Positions 7,003-16,809 of a stretch of DNA of 64,000 bases are shown here, one piece after another. The stretch is taken from positions 1 through 64,000 of the forward strand of contig JAPOQN010000035.1 in NCBI GenBank assembly GCA_026710655.1. The letters are read 5' to 3'. The notes beneath the pieces are model-generated. The model was not told where the DNA came from. It saw only the letters and a program-made list of their open reading frames with translations, and did not search any database. Position 1 is the first letter of the stretch, and each line of letters starts with the position of its first letter. Origin of the DNA: Chloroflexota bacterium (GTDB taxonomy: Bacteria > Chloroflexota > Dehalococcoidia > Tepidiformales > Tepidiformaceae). A program made the translations under genes and the position numbers.

Positions 7003-8073
7003 CTAATTCCCCTCGGTCGGGCCCGTTGTCGTGGCGGGAATCGTTGACTGCGTTGGCTCGTCATCGTCGACGCTCGCGCCCGATAGCAGCGCTGCCGGGT
7101 CGATGATGATGTTCTGGCCCGATGGGATGAGCGCGATGTCGATGTTCGGCGCGAGCTTGTCGACCGCCAGGTACTGGATGACCTGGGGCGTGAGGGACTC
7201 ATCAAGGAGGACGTTGGCCTGTGCCTGCGCCTCCGCCCTCAGGAGGATCGCCTCCGCGTTACCGCGGGCGCGCTCGATCTCGGCGGCTGCATCACCCTTC
7301 GCTCGCTCCTCGACGGCGCGGGCCTCACCCTTCGCGCGCTCCTCGTTCTGGACCGCCTCGGCCTGCGCCTGGGCAATCCGCTCTCCTTCCCGGAGGGCGT
7401 TCTGGGCCGCAATCTGCTTCTCTTCGATCGAGCGCTTGAAGTCGGCATTGAAGTCGATGTTGTCGATCAGCAGGTCCTCGACCGTGACGGAGAAGTTCTG
7501 AAGGTCGGCTGCCAGCGCATCCTTCACATTCTTGCGGATCGTCTCGCGGTTGGGGGCGATGTCGACGGTGCTGTATTTGACCGTCTCGGCCTTGAAGTAC
7601 TGGTTGATGCGGGGCTCGACGAGGATATCGAACCAGTTGACACCGACCGTTCGGTAGAGGTTCTGGACCGCCGAGGGGTCGACGCGGTAGTTCACCGTGG
7701 CCGTCACGACCACGTCCTGGGTCTCCGAGGAGAAGCCGCTGACGTTCGAGAACTGGCGGCGCTGGACGCGGATGCTCTCCGTGCGGATCTCCTGCCAGGG
7801 GGCGACGAACTGGAGACCCTCACCCTTCTGCCCGATGATCTCGCCGAACTGGTAGACGACGGCGACGTCGCCGGCCTCGACCTGTTTGAGCGCGGAAAGC
7901 GCGGTGTGCGCGCCCACCCAGATCACGAAGACGATGACGGCGAGCACGATGATGATGAGGCCGCGATCGGACTCCGGGCTCCCCGGCTCTGCCTCGCTGC
8001 GCATCGCCCTGCCGAACAGGAAGGCGACGCCGCAAAGGATGATGGCGATGGCGACACTGACAAACCAGACCAT
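7003..8073 (-). CDS. SPFH/prohibitin-family membrane scaffold protein
   Basis: 356 residues with two N-terminal hydrophobic helices (about 3-22 and 38-58) and an SPFH/band-7 domain of about 65-250. A long alanine/glutamate-rich coiled coil follows (about 220-300), then a low-complexity tail rich in acidic, threonine and proline residues. The pattern matches HflK/prohibitin-like proteins that oligomerise at the inner membrane and organise membrane domains or proteases. No hflC partner or NfeD protein lies beside it. A GGGAG ribosome site precedes the ATG. Confidence 0.85.
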   Translation of the reverse strand: MVWFVSVAIAIILCGVAFLFGRAMRSEAEPGSPESDRGLIIIVLAVIVFVIWVGAHTALSALKQVEAGDVAVVYQFGEIIGQKGEGLQFVAPWQEIRTESIRVQRRQFSNVSGFSSETQDVVVTATVNYRVDPSAVQNLYRTVGVNWFDILVEPRINQYFKAETVKYSTVDIAPNRETIRKNVKDALAADLQNFSVTVEDLLIDNIDFNADFKRSIEEKQIAAQNALREGERIAQAQAEAVQNEERAKGEARAVEERAKGDAAAEIERARGNAEAILLRAEAQAQANVLLDESLTPQVIQYLAVDKLAPNIDIALIPSGQNIIIDPAALLSGASVDDDEPTQSTIPATTTGPTEGN

Positions 8074-8167
8074 GACTACTCCCGGGGCGTTGTTGGCGTG
8101 AACTGAGTCTACGTGGGCTGGCGCTTAGGTGTGATCGGTGGTTAGCAGGTTGTGGGGCTGCGGCGCG

Positions 8168-8215
8168 CACCACTAGCCACTAGCCACCAACCACCAGCCA
8201 CTATTCACTACTCAC
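8168..8215. repeat. Short CCACTAG/CCACCA tandem-like repeat
   Basis: The stretch between tsaD and the SPFH gene is made of degenerate copies of CCACTAG and CCACCA-like units. On the minus strand it reads as a purine- and GTG-rich run. It starts within the last codons of tsaD and ends in the tsaD-SPFH spacer. It has no CRISPR-type spacing. It may be a slippage-derived tract. Confidence 0.55.
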
Positions 8216-9198
8216 ACCCGCGCCCAGTCGTTCGTGCTGAAGATGTCCTCGTCGAGGCCGCTGCGCTGCCCGAGCGCGAGCCGGTGCCCGCCGACTGCGC
8301 CGATCATCGCCGCGTTGTCGGTGCACAGCGATGGCGGCGGGATGCGCACCGGCACGGGACTGCGCGACTGCATCTCCTCGCGCAGGCGACCGTTGGCGGC
8401 CACGCCCCCCGCCAGCAGCACCTCCGCCACGTCGAGCTCGCGCGCCAGGCGCGAGACCTTCCCCGTCAGCACATCTACTACAGCCTCCTGGAACTCCCAG
8501 GCGATCTCCGCGGGCGAGGCCCGCTCGTCGCGTACCGCGTGCAGGACCGCCGTCTTCAGCCCGCTGAAGCTGAAGTCGCAGGTGCCCCGCAGCCAGGCTC
8601 GGGGGAGCTGCAGCGCCGAGGCTCCCGCCGTCGCCGCCAGCTTCGCGATCGCGGGGCCGCCCGGGAAGGGCAGCCCGAGGAGCCGTCCGGACTTGTCGAA
8701 CGCCTCCCCCGCGGCGTCGTCGAGGGTGCCGCCGAGGCGCTCGTACTGGCCGTGCTCGCGCATCAGGATCAGGTCCGTGTGCCCCCCCGACACGACCAGG
8801 CAGAGGGCGGGGAAGGTGGGTGGTTCCCCTTCGACGAGCCAGTTCGCGTAGACGTGTCCCTCCAGGTGGTTCACCCCGAGGAAGGGCAGGTCGCGACCAA
8901 ACGCGATCGCCTTGCCCGTGCTGTACCCCACCAGCAGCGCCCCCGCCAGCCCCGGTCCCCGCGTCGCGCAGACGGCGTCGATGTCGTCGAGCGTGCAGTC
9001 CGCCCCCGCCAGCGCCTCGCGCACCACCGGCGTGATCTGGCGCAGGTGCTCGCGGCTCGCCACCTCGGGCACGATGCCGCCGTACTTCGCGTGCAGGTCG
9101 ACCTGGCTCGCGACGATCGAGCTGTGGATCGTCGTGCCTCCCTCGATGAGGGCGGCGGCGGTTTCGTCGCAGGAGGATTCGATGGCGAGAACCAGCAT
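8212..9198 (-). CDS. tsaD: tRNA N6-threonylcarbamoyladenosine transferase TsaD
   Basis: 328 residues, the Kae1/YgjD/Gcp family that transfers the threonylcarbamoyl group to A37 of ANN-decoding tRNAs together with TsaB and TsaE. It opens with MLVLAIESSCDETAAAL and carries the metal motif HLEGH at 111-115. Conserved glycine loops GPGLAGALLVG, SGGHTDL and DDAAGEAFDK follow, with the terminal D-N-A-A-M-I-G motif near 300. The start is the only ATG matching the family N-terminus and lies 9 nt after TACGAT. TsaB and TsaE are not in the window. Essential housekeeping gene. Confidence 0.96.
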   Translation of the reverse strand: MLVLAIESSCDETAAALIEGGTTIHSSIVASQVDLHAKYGGIVPEVASREHLRQITPVVREALAGADCTLDDIDAVCATRGPGLAGALLVGYSTGKAIAFGRDLPFLGVNHLEGHVYANWLVEGEPPTFPALCLVVSGGHTDLILMREHGQYERLGGTLDDAAGEAFDKSGRLLGLPFPGGPAIAKLAATAGASALQLPRAWLRGTCDFSFSGLKTAVLHAVRDERASPAEIAWEFQEAVVDVLTGKVSRLARELDVAEVLLAGGVAANGRLREEMQSRSPVPVRIPPPSLCTDNAAMIGAVGGHRLALGQRSGLDEDIFSTNDWARV

Positions 9199-9207
9199 GG
9201 CCCCGCG

Positions 9208-9213
9208 ATCGTA
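9208..9213 (-). promoter_or_regulatory. Putative -10 element of tsaD
   Basis: TACGAT on the minus strand lies 9 nt before the tsaD ATG, allowing a leader of only two or three nucleotides. Confidence 0.4.
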
Positions 9214-9258
9214 GCCGAACCCCGTGGGCAGCGGCCACGGGCCGCAAGCGGGAGGCCG

Positions 9259-9264
9259 TAGAAT
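9259..9264 (+). promoter_or_regulatory. Putative -10 element of the MoaD/ThiS-like gene
   Basis: TAGAAT is followed by GCGCCC and a GGAGG ribosome site before the ATG at 9283. The string GTAGAATGCGCCC recurs before the LLM oxidoreductase gene near 11956, suggesting a shared promoter core. Confidence 0.45.
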
Positions 9265-9282
9265 GCGCCCGCGGAGGCGCAG

Positions 9283-9522
9283 ATGGCGGTCACGGTGAAG
9301 CTCTTCCCCACGCTCCAGAACCTCTCGAAGTCGAAACTCGAAACGCTCGAGCTCGACTGGCACGAGGGCCTGACGGCAAAGGAGATCCTCGAGGACGAGG
9401 GGTTCAACGAGCGCGATCAGGAAGCCGTGCTGGCCGTCATCAACGACGCCCAGTCCCAGCTCGACACCCCCATCGCCGACGGCGACGCCGTCGAGCTGCG
9501 CATCAACATGCAGGGCGGCTAA
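9283..9522 (+). CDS. MoaD/ThiS-like ubiquitin-fold sulfur carrier
   Basis: 79-residue beta-grasp protein ending in the diagnostic di-glycine (MQGG at the C-terminus). In MoaD and ThiS the tail is adenylated by an E1-like enzyme and then thiocarboxylated. The central DGDAVELRI segment matches the family. No E1 enzyme or molybdopterin gene lies next to it. A JAMM peptidase of the type that processes such carriers is encoded at 45905-46324. The amidase gene begins 4 nt after its stop, so the two share a transcript. The pathway served cannot be decided from sequence. Confidence 0.85.
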   Translation: MAVTVKLFPTLQNLSKSKLETLELDWHEGLTAKEILEDEGFNERDQEAVLAVINDAQSQLDTPIADGDAVELRINMQGG

Positions 9523-9526
9523 CCCG

Positions 9527-10942
9527 ATGCCCGACACCGACCTCGATTTCGCCAGCGCACACGAGCTGGCGGCGCTGGTGCGCGCGGGCGAGCTCTCGCC
9601 CGTGGCCCTCATGGAGCGCTCGCTGGCCCGCATCGACGAACTGAATCCGGCGCTCAACGCCTTCGTCGAGGTCGACGCCGACGGCGCCATGCGCCAGGCG
9701 GAGGCGCTCGCCGAGCGCCTGGCCGCCGGCGAGGAGGCGGGGCCGTTCGCCGGCCTGCCCCTGGGCGTGAAGGACCTTGAGAACGCCGCCGGCTTCGTCA
9801 CGACCAGGGGCTCGCGCCTCTACCGCGACAACCGCGTCGACTTCGACGACGCGCTCGTCGCTCGCCTCAAGGCGGCCGGCGCCATCGTCCTCCGCAAGAC
9901 GAACACGCCCCCAATCCGCCACATCCCCTTCACCGACAACGAGCTCTTCGGGGCCACCCGCAGCCCCTGGAACCTCGAACGCACCCCCGGCGGCTCGAGC
10001 GGAGGCTCGTCAGCCGCCCTCGCCTCGGGCATGGTCCCCCTTGCGACCGCCAGCGATGGCGGCGGCTCGATCCGCATCCCCGCCTGCTACACCGGCCTCT
10101 ACGGCCTCAAGCCCTCCCAGGGGCGCCCCCCCATCGCCCCCCGGGCCATGCCCTCCTGGCTCAGCATCAGCTGCTACGGCCCCCTTACCCGCTGCGTCCG
10201 CGATGCCGCCATCTACCTCGACGTCGTGGCCGGACCCGACCCCCGCGACCCGGAGTCGCTGCCCGCCCCCGACATCTCCTACGCCGAGACGTTGGAGGAG
10301 CCGCTCCCCAAGCTGCGCATCGCCTTCAACGAGACCCTGGGTGTGACCCGCGTCCAGTCCGACGTCCTGCGCGAGGTGCGCGCCGCCGCCGAGACCTTCG
10401 CGGCCATGGGCCACGAAGTCGTGGAGAACCACGACACGATCCCCGAGATGGGTGGCTGGTGGGCGCGCGTCTCCGCCTTCCAGTCGCTGGGGCAGGAGTG
10501 GGACAACTTCTCCACCCGCCACGACGAGTTCACCGCCCGCTACATCCGCCAGCTCGACCGCGCCCTCGAGGTGAGCCCCTCCGACTTCCAGGAGTTCCTG
10601 CGGCGTCGCGGCGAGCTCATCACCTGGACGGCGGGCCTCTTCGAGCAGTACGACCTGCTGCTGACCCCCACCCTGCCCACCGAGCCGTTCGCCCCCGCCG
10701 GCCCCATCCCCCGCGAGATCGAGGGCGAGCCGGGGAACGCCATCGCCTTCACCTACCCGTTCAACTTCACCGGACACCCCGCCGCCTCCGTCCCCGCCGG
10801 CCTCACCGACAACGGCCTCCCCTGCGGCCTCCAGATCGTCGCCCCCCGCCACCGCGACGACCTCGTCCTGCGCGCCTCCTACGCCTACGAGCAGGCCCGC
10901 CCCTTCCCTGAGTTGCCGCGAAAACTGCCGGCTGCTTCCTAA
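9527..10942 (+). CDS. Amidase signature family hydrolase
   Basis: 471 residues, about the normal length for this family, which includes GatA, aryl-acylamidases and nylon hydrolases. The Ser-cisSer-Lys triad is intact: K82 (PLGVKD), the GGSSGGSSAALASG loop near 155-168 and S181 (DGGGSIRIP). Unlike GatA it has no gatB or gatC neighbours and is not GatA-like at the C-terminus, so a catabolic amidase is more likely. It is co-transcribed with the MoaD-like gene. Its stop overlaps the stop of the convergent ccsB-like gene by 4 nt. Confidence 0.9.
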   Translation: MPDTDLDFASAHELAALVRAGELSPVALMERSLARIDELNPALNAFVEVDADGAMRQAEALAERLAAGEEAGPFAGLPLGVKDLENAAGFVTTRGSRLYRDNRVDFDDALVARLKAAGAIVLRKTNTPPIRHIPFTDNELFGATRSPWNLERTPGGSSGGSSAALASGMVPLATASDGGGSIRIPACYTGLYGLKPSQGRPPIAPRAMPSWLSISCYGPLTRCVRDAAIYLDVVAGPDPRDPESLPAPDISYAETLEEPLPKLRIAFNETLGVTRVQSDVLREVRAAAETFAAMGHEVVENHDTIPEMGGWWARVSAFQSLGQEWDNFSTRHDEFTARYIRQLDRALEVSPSDFQEFLRRRGELITWTAGLFEQYDLLLTPTLPTEPFAPAGPIPREIEGEPGNAIAFTYPFNFTGHPAASVPAGLTDNGLPCGLQIVAPRHRDDLVLRASYAYEQARPFPELPRKLPAAS

Positions 10943-11886
10943 ACCCCCGCGTAGCTGTGCAGCCCCGTGATCCAGAGGTTCACGCCGAAGTATGTGAACA
11001 GCATCAGCGCCCACATCGCGACCAGCCACCACATCGGGTCGGGGCGCCAGCTGCGCTGGAACCGCCTCGGCACGATCCAGCGGATGATCGGCGCCCCCGC
11101 CACCGACCCCTCCCCCGCCCGCGCGTGGAAGTAGGCCGCCAGCGCCAGCAGCACCACCAGCGCGCTCGTCTCCTTCGGGTCCCAGCCCCAGTAGCGACCC
11201 CAGGCGCTGTTCGCCCACCACGCCCCCAGCGCGATGCCCAGCGCCAGCAGCGGGAATCCCACCAGCACCGCCCGGTGCGCGAGGTCGCCGGCCGCCTCCC
11301 CGCCGGGCAGCGAGGCGAACCGCCGCCGCCCCTCGCCCCCCTGCGCCAGGTAGATCACCGCCGCGCTGAACGCCACCGTGAGCACCGCGTACGACACCAG
11401 CATCACGCTCACATGCAGCGTCAGCAGGGGGGCGTTCTGGAGGGCGGGAATCAGCGGGATGACCTCGTCCGGGAAGAGCGTCGCGATGCCCAGCGCCGCC
11501 GTCACGATGGGCAGGGCAACGACGCCGAAGCGTCGCGCCCCCGCCGTCCGCTCGAACGCCAGCCAGGCCAGGGAGATGCCCCACGCCAGCGCGACCGTGT
11601 ACTCGTACAGGTTCGAAAGCGGCGTGTGCTCGACCGCGATCCAGCGGGCAATCAGCGAGATTGTGAGGGCCAGGGCCGTCAGCGCTGCGAAGGTCGTGGC
11701 GAGCCGTCCGAGGCCGGCGTTGGGCACGCCCGTCGCCCCCGTAACCGTGACCGTCCCCGCCGAGGTCTGCGCGCTCAGCCGCCGCAGCGAGAAGGATGCG
11801 CTCGCCACGTGCGCCAGGTACGTCGCCGATGCGATTGCGGCGAAGGCAAGGCCCGTCCAGAACAGGTAGCTCGCAAGCTCGACCAT
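10939..11886 (-). CDS. ccsB: Cytochrome c assembly protein CcsB/ResC-like
   Basis: 315-residue polytopic membrane protein with about eight hydrophobic helices. The haem-handling WWD motif WGRYWGWDPKETS near 230 identifies the CcmC/CcsA superfamily. Histidines flanking the motif (VEHTPLSNLYE near 89 and LTLHVSVM near 158) are the expected haem ligands. In system II cytochrome c biogenesis it works with ResB/Ccs1, which is not nearby. TACAAT lies 8 nt before the ATG and a short AGGAG sits in between. Confidence 0.88.
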   Translation of the reverse strand: MVELASYLFWTGLAFAAIASATYLAHVASASFSLRRLSAQTSAGTVTVTGATGVPNAGLGRLATTFAALTALALTISLIARWIAVEHTPLSNLYEYTVALAWGISLAWLAFERTAGARRFGVVALPIVTAALGIATLFPDEVIPLIPALQNAPLLTLHVSVMLVSYAVLTVAFSAAVIYLAQGGEGRRRFASLPGGEAAGDLAHRAVLVGFPLLALGIALGAWWANSAWGRYWGWDPKETSALVVLLALAAYFHARAGEGSVAGAPIIRWIVPRRFQRSWRPDPMWWLVAMWALMLFTYFGVNLWITGLHSYAGV

Positions 11887-11894
11887 CGCTCCTG

Positions 11895-11900
11895 ATTGTA
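11895..11900 (-). promoter_or_regulatory. Putative -10 element of the ccsB-like gene
   Basis: TACAAT on the minus strand, 8 nt before the ATG at 11886. Confidence 0.45.
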
Positions 11901-11956
11901 TCGCTACCCCCCGTGACGTTCCCTGCCGCCGGGGCGGGCTACCGCCGGCCTGCCCG

Positions 11957-11990
11957 TAGAATGCGCCCGTCGCGGCTCCCGCCGCGGGAG
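11957..11990 (+). promoter_or_regulatory. -10 element and leader inverted repeat of the LLM oxidoreductase gene
   Basis: TAGAAT (11957-11962) is followed in the leader by an inverted repeat, CTCCCG (11976-11981) and CGGGAG (11985-11990). The 3' arm overlaps the purine-rich ribosome site, so the hairpin could mask it. This is an inference from base pairing only. Confidence 0.4.
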
Positions 11991-11999
11991 AGAGACACG

Positions 12000-12941
12000 A
12001 TGGCAGCGACCGGCAAGGCCCACTTCGGCGTGAACGTGCCGCAGATCAAGCGCACCTGGGAGGAGGCGAGCGCCGCCGCCCGCGAGTTCGAGGACCTCGG
12101 CTTCGACTCCATCTGGGTGAACGACCACCTCTACGGTCCGCAGTCGCCCCAGATCCCCATCCTTGAGGCGTGGACCGCCGTCGCGGCCCTGGCCGCCACC
12201 ACCAAGCGCGTCGAGATCGGCACGCTCGTGACCCCCGCGGGCATGCGTAACCCCGCCCACCTCGGCAAGGTCATCGCCACCGCCGACGAGATCGCGGGCG
12301 GTCGCATCATTCCCGGCCTGGGTGGCGGCTGGATGGAGCGCGAGTTCACCGACTTCGGTGTGCCCTTCCTCTCCACCCGCGAGCGCCTCCGCCAGCTCGA
12401 GGAGACGGCCGTACTGCTCAAGCGCATGTGGACCGAGGACGAGCCGGTCACCTACGAGGGCAAACACGTCCGCGTCGAGAACCTCGTCTGCGAGCCGAAG
12501 CCGCCCCGCACCCCGCCCCTCCTCATCGGCGGCGCGGGCGAGCGCGTCACCCTGCGCATCGCCGCCCGGCACGCCGATATCTACAACAACCTCGCCGGCC
12601 ACCACTCGAACCTCGCCCGCAAGGTCGAGGTGTTGCGCGAGCACTGCGCCGACATCGGCCGCGACCCGACCGAGATCAGGGTCAGCCAGCAGACCCTCGT
12701 GACCATCGCCCCCGACGAGGCCTCCGCCGGGCCGATGATCGAACGCGCGGAGCGGATCTTCGGGGGCCACCTCGGCGACCCCACCGGTCCCCTCGCCCTC
12801 TCCGGCAGCCCCGAGCGCATCCGCGACCAGGTCGCCGCCAACCGCGAGGTCGGCTGCGACATGTTCGTCATCGAGTTCTTCGGCCGCGATACCCGCGAGC
12901 CCGCACGGCTGTTTGCGGAGCGCGTGCTTCCCTACGTGTAA
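12000..12941 (+). CDS. LLM-class (luciferase-like) flavin/F420 oxidoreductase
   Basis: 313-residue TIM-barrel protein of the bacterial luciferase-like family. The N-terminus FGVNVPQIKRTWEEAS, the DSIWVNDHL segment and RLGLGAGW-like IIPGLGGGWMEREF (near 102-116) are typical of F420-dependent or FMN-dependent members. The RLRQLEETA helix and LLIGGAGERVTLRIAARHAD also match. A missing flavin reductase neighbour and the general Chloroflexota context favour F420, but sequence alone cannot decide. Substrate unknown. It is transcribed alone upstream of tRNA-Sec. Confidence 0.85.
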   Translation: MAATGKAHFGVNVPQIKRTWEEASAAAREFEDLGFDSIWVNDHLYGPQSPQIPILEAWTAVAALAATTKRVEIGTLVTPAGMRNPAHLGKVIATADEIAGGRIIPGLGGGWMEREFTDFGVPFLSTRERLRQLEETAVLLKRMWTEDEPVTYEGKHVRVENLVCEPKPPRTPPLLIGGAGERVTLRIAARHADIYNNLAGHHSNLARKVEVLREHCADIGRDPTEIRVSQQTLVTIAPDEASAGPMIERAERIFGGHLGDPTGPLALSGSPERIRDQVAANREVGCDMFVIEFFGRDTREPARLFAERVLPYV

Positions 12942-13000
12942 GCGGGGCGAGTCACAGCGCTGACGCGGGCCTTGCAGGGCGCGGTAGGATGGCTGTCCGG

Positions 13001-13098
13001 GGGAGTGGATAGGGCCCGGTGGTCCTCGCCGTCTTCAAAACGGTCGCCTCGTCGCCAGCGCGGCGAGGGGTGGGTTCGACTCCCATGCACTCCCGCCA
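13001..13098 (+). tRNA. selC: tRNA-Sec, anticodon TCA
   Basis: 98-nt tRNA with anticodon TCA at 13035-13037 in loop CTTCAAA, reading UGA. It has the hallmarks of bacterial selenocysteine tRNA. The D stem has 6 bp, AGGGCC/GGTCCT, closed by the 4-nt loop CGGT. The anticodon stem has 5 bp and a long variable arm follows (CTCGTCG paired with CGGCGAG). A T loop TTCGACT and an encoded CCA end are also present. The acceptor pairs 7 bp (GGGAGTG/CACTCCC); the expected eighth pair is G opposite G, a mismatch. A TAGGAT hexamer lies 10 nt upstream. No selA, selB or selD is in the window. Confidence 0.93.
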
Positions 13099-13132
13099 GA
13101 ATTGGCCGCGCGTCACCGCGGCGCTCTCCTCG

Positions 13133-15215
<2,083 letters not shown>

Positions 15216-15304
15216 GACCGGGCCTTGCCCAACTGCCGAAACGACAGGATCGATATGCCCGTTTCACCCCTCGAACTGCCCCCGGCGAAAGCCTGATTGC
15301 GCCC

Positions 15305-15769
15305 ATGGGGCTCCTCGATCGCTTCCGCAAGTTCGAGCGTCCGGATCCGCCGGAGCGGGTGACCGTGGAGGCCATCGGCTGGGTCCGGAACGATGTCGGC
15401 AAGCCCCGCCCGCACCGCTGGGAAGAGGTCGAGAGCCGCATCGAGTTGCTCCCCGGGCACGCCGAGCGCCTGCGCGGCCTCGACGACTACAGCCACGTCC
15501 TCGTCGTCTTCCATATGGACCTTGCCGCCGATGCGCCCGAGAAGCCGTCGACCCTCCACGTCGAGGGTGTCGAGACCGGCATCCTCGCCACCCGTAGCCA
15601 GCTGCGCCCGAACCACCTCGGCGTGGCCGCCGTGCCCCTCCTGGGCGTCGATGGAACCGTCCTGCACGTGCGCGGCATCGACGCCATCGATGGCACCCCC
15701 GTGCTCGACCTGAAGCCCTACCTCCCCCGCTACGACTCCCACCCCGACGCCACCATCCCCGGCGAGTAG
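15305..15769 (+). CDS. TrmO/TsaA-like SAM-dependent methyltransferase
   Basis: 154-residue protein of the TsaA/TrmO (YaeB) family, beta-barrel SAM-binding proteins. TrmO methylates the threonylcarbamoyl modification in tRNA-Thr. Family features seen: the N-terminal EAIGWVRND, the LRGLDDYSHVLVVFHMD block, the RSQLRPNHLGVAAVPLL segment (usually R-x-R-P-N-P-I-G) and the LDLKPYLPRYD end. The sequence keeps only the barrel. Its functional partner TsaD is encoded in this window at 8212. Assignment to TrmO itself is an inference; other TsaA proteins act elsewhere. Confidence 0.85.
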   Translation: MGLLDRFRKFERPDPPERVTVEAIGWVRNDVGKPRPHRWEEVESRIELLPGHAERLRGLDDYSHVLVVFHMDLAADAPEKPSTLHVEGVETGILATRSQLRPNHLGVAAVPLLGVDGTVLHVRGIDAIDGTPVLDLKPYLPRYDSHPDATIPGE

Positions 15770-15804
15770 CCACCCGCGTTCACTCGCCGATCACGCCGGC
15801 CCCG

Positions 15805-15810
15805 TACCAT
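15805..15810 (+). promoter_or_regulatory. Putative -10 element of the phosphatase gene
   Basis: TACCAT lies 7 nt before the GTG start at 15818; there is no room for a ribosome site. Confidence 0.45.
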
Positions 15811-15817
15811 CGCCAAT

Positions 15818-16579
15818 GTGACAACTGCAACGATCGAACGAGACACTACAGACCGAAAGATTCACCTCGACATCGCCCACAACGTTCGCCACCTGGCCGG
15901 CTATCCCACCGCCGGCGGCCACGCCACGACCGCTTCCGACCTCATCCGCAGCGGTAGCCTGCACGAACTTACCGAGGCAGGCCTGGCCGCCTTCTGCGAA
16001 CTCGGCGTCAAGGTCGTCGTCGACTTCCGCTCCGGGATGGAGCACGAGATGTACCCGACGCCCGACCTGAGCGCCCAGGACGTGACCATCATTGAGGCGC
16101 CCGTGTTCGAAACGGACGCCTCCCCGGGGGCGCTGGCCCGCCAGGACCGCTACCCGGGCCACGCGGCCATCTACCGGGATTTCCTGTCGGAGGGCGGCGA
16201 GGCCTACCGCACCCTCTTCGAGACCATCGCCATGGCCTCCGGGCCGGTGCTCTTCCACTGCGCTGTCGGCAAGGACCGCACGGGCGTCGCCGCCGCGCTC
16301 CTGCTGGAGCTCGCGGGCGTGCCCGACGAACACATCATCGCCGACTACGCGCTCTCCACCGCCGAGCTCGAGCCGACCCTCGAGGAGCGCATGGAGCGCT
16401 TCGAGGAGTACGGCATCAGCATCGAGACGGGCCGCATGATGATGGCCGCCCCCCCGCGCGACATGGAGCTGACGCTCGACTTCATCCGCACCCGCTGGGG
16501 CTCCGCCGCCGGCTACCTCGGCGCTCTCGGCCTCGCCCCCGCCACCATCGAGGCCGTCCGCTCCCGCATGTCTTCCTAG
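15818..16579 (+). CDS. Tyrosine/serine phosphatase, DSP-PTP superfamily
   Basis: 253-residue cysteine phosphatase. The signature C-x5-R is intact in VLFHCAVGKDRTGVAAALLL (about 145-164). The upstream general acid region and the N-terminal NVRHLAGYPTAGG segment match the Y-phosphatase-3 / protein-tyrosine phosphatase family (MptpB-like), which may act on phosphotyrosine, phosphoserine or phosphoinositides. The GTG start follows TACCAT by 7 nt. The gene ends upstream of a hairpin at 16635. Confidence 0.88.
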   Translation: MTTATIERDTTDRKIHLDIAHNVRHLAGYPTAGGHATTASDLIRSGSLHELTEAGLAAFCELGVKVVVDFRSGMEHEMYPTPDLSAQDVTIIEAPVFETDASPGALARQDRYPGHAAIYRDFLSEGGEAYRTLFETIAMASGPVLFHCAVGKDRTGVAAALLLELAGVPDEHIIADYALSTAELEPTLEERMERFEEYGISIETGRMMMAAPPRDMELTLDFIRTRWGSAAGYLGALGLAPATIEAVRSRMSS

Positions 16580-16634
16580 GCCGGAGGCACACCTTGCCTC
16601 CCCTCCGGTTAACGCCGCGAGGGGTGCATGCACT

Positions 16635-16663
16635 GCCCTCCTCAAGAACGGGGAGGGCGCTTT
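16635..16663 (+). terminator. Likely intrinsic terminator
   Basis: GCCCTCC (16635-16641) pairs perfectly with GGAGGGC (16652-16658) across a 10-nt loop, and a short TTT follows. It would end the phosphatase transcript; in the minus direction no T-run follows. Confidence 0.5.
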
Positions 16664-16695
16664 CGTGCCGGGAAAACTAGTGGGTCAGGAGTGGC

Positions 16696-16783
16696 TGGCG
16701 GAGAGGGGGAGATTCGAACTCCCGGTGCATTGCTGCACACCGCTTTTCGAGAACGGTACCATAAGCCACTCGGACACCTCTCC
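16696..16783 (-). tRNA. tRNA-Ser, anticodon CGA
   Basis: 88-nt class II tRNA. Acceptor GGAGAGG pairs with CCTCTCC. The anticodon CGA (reads UCG) sits in loop CTCGAAA with stem CCGTT/AGCGG. A long variable arm and T loop TTCGAAT follow, and the CCA is encoded. Confidence 0.96.
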
Positions 16784-16809
16784 GGGATCGAGTCTAGCAA
16801 CGTCCCGGA

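Noticed and set aside
8168-8215. Possible CRISPR array
   Set aside because: The units are only 6-7 nt, imperfect and without spacers; no cas genes are present.
10010-11584. Long minus-strand open frame overlapping the amidase and ccsB-like genes
   Set aside because: Its sequence is glycine- and alanine-rich antisense translation; both overlapped genes have clear family motifs on their own frames.
13001-13098. Possible reading of the tRNA as tRNA-Ser or a Trp-type opal-reading tRNA
   Set aside because: A serine tRNA would need anticodon UGA, CGA, GGA or GCU, not UCA. A tryptophan-type tRNA lacks a long variable arm and the 6-bp D stem seen here.
15255-15296. 13-codon frame upstream of the trmO-like gene as a regulatory leader peptide
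   Set aside because: It has no coupling to the downstream start (9-nt gap), no amino-acid bias and no ribosome site; chance is as likely.
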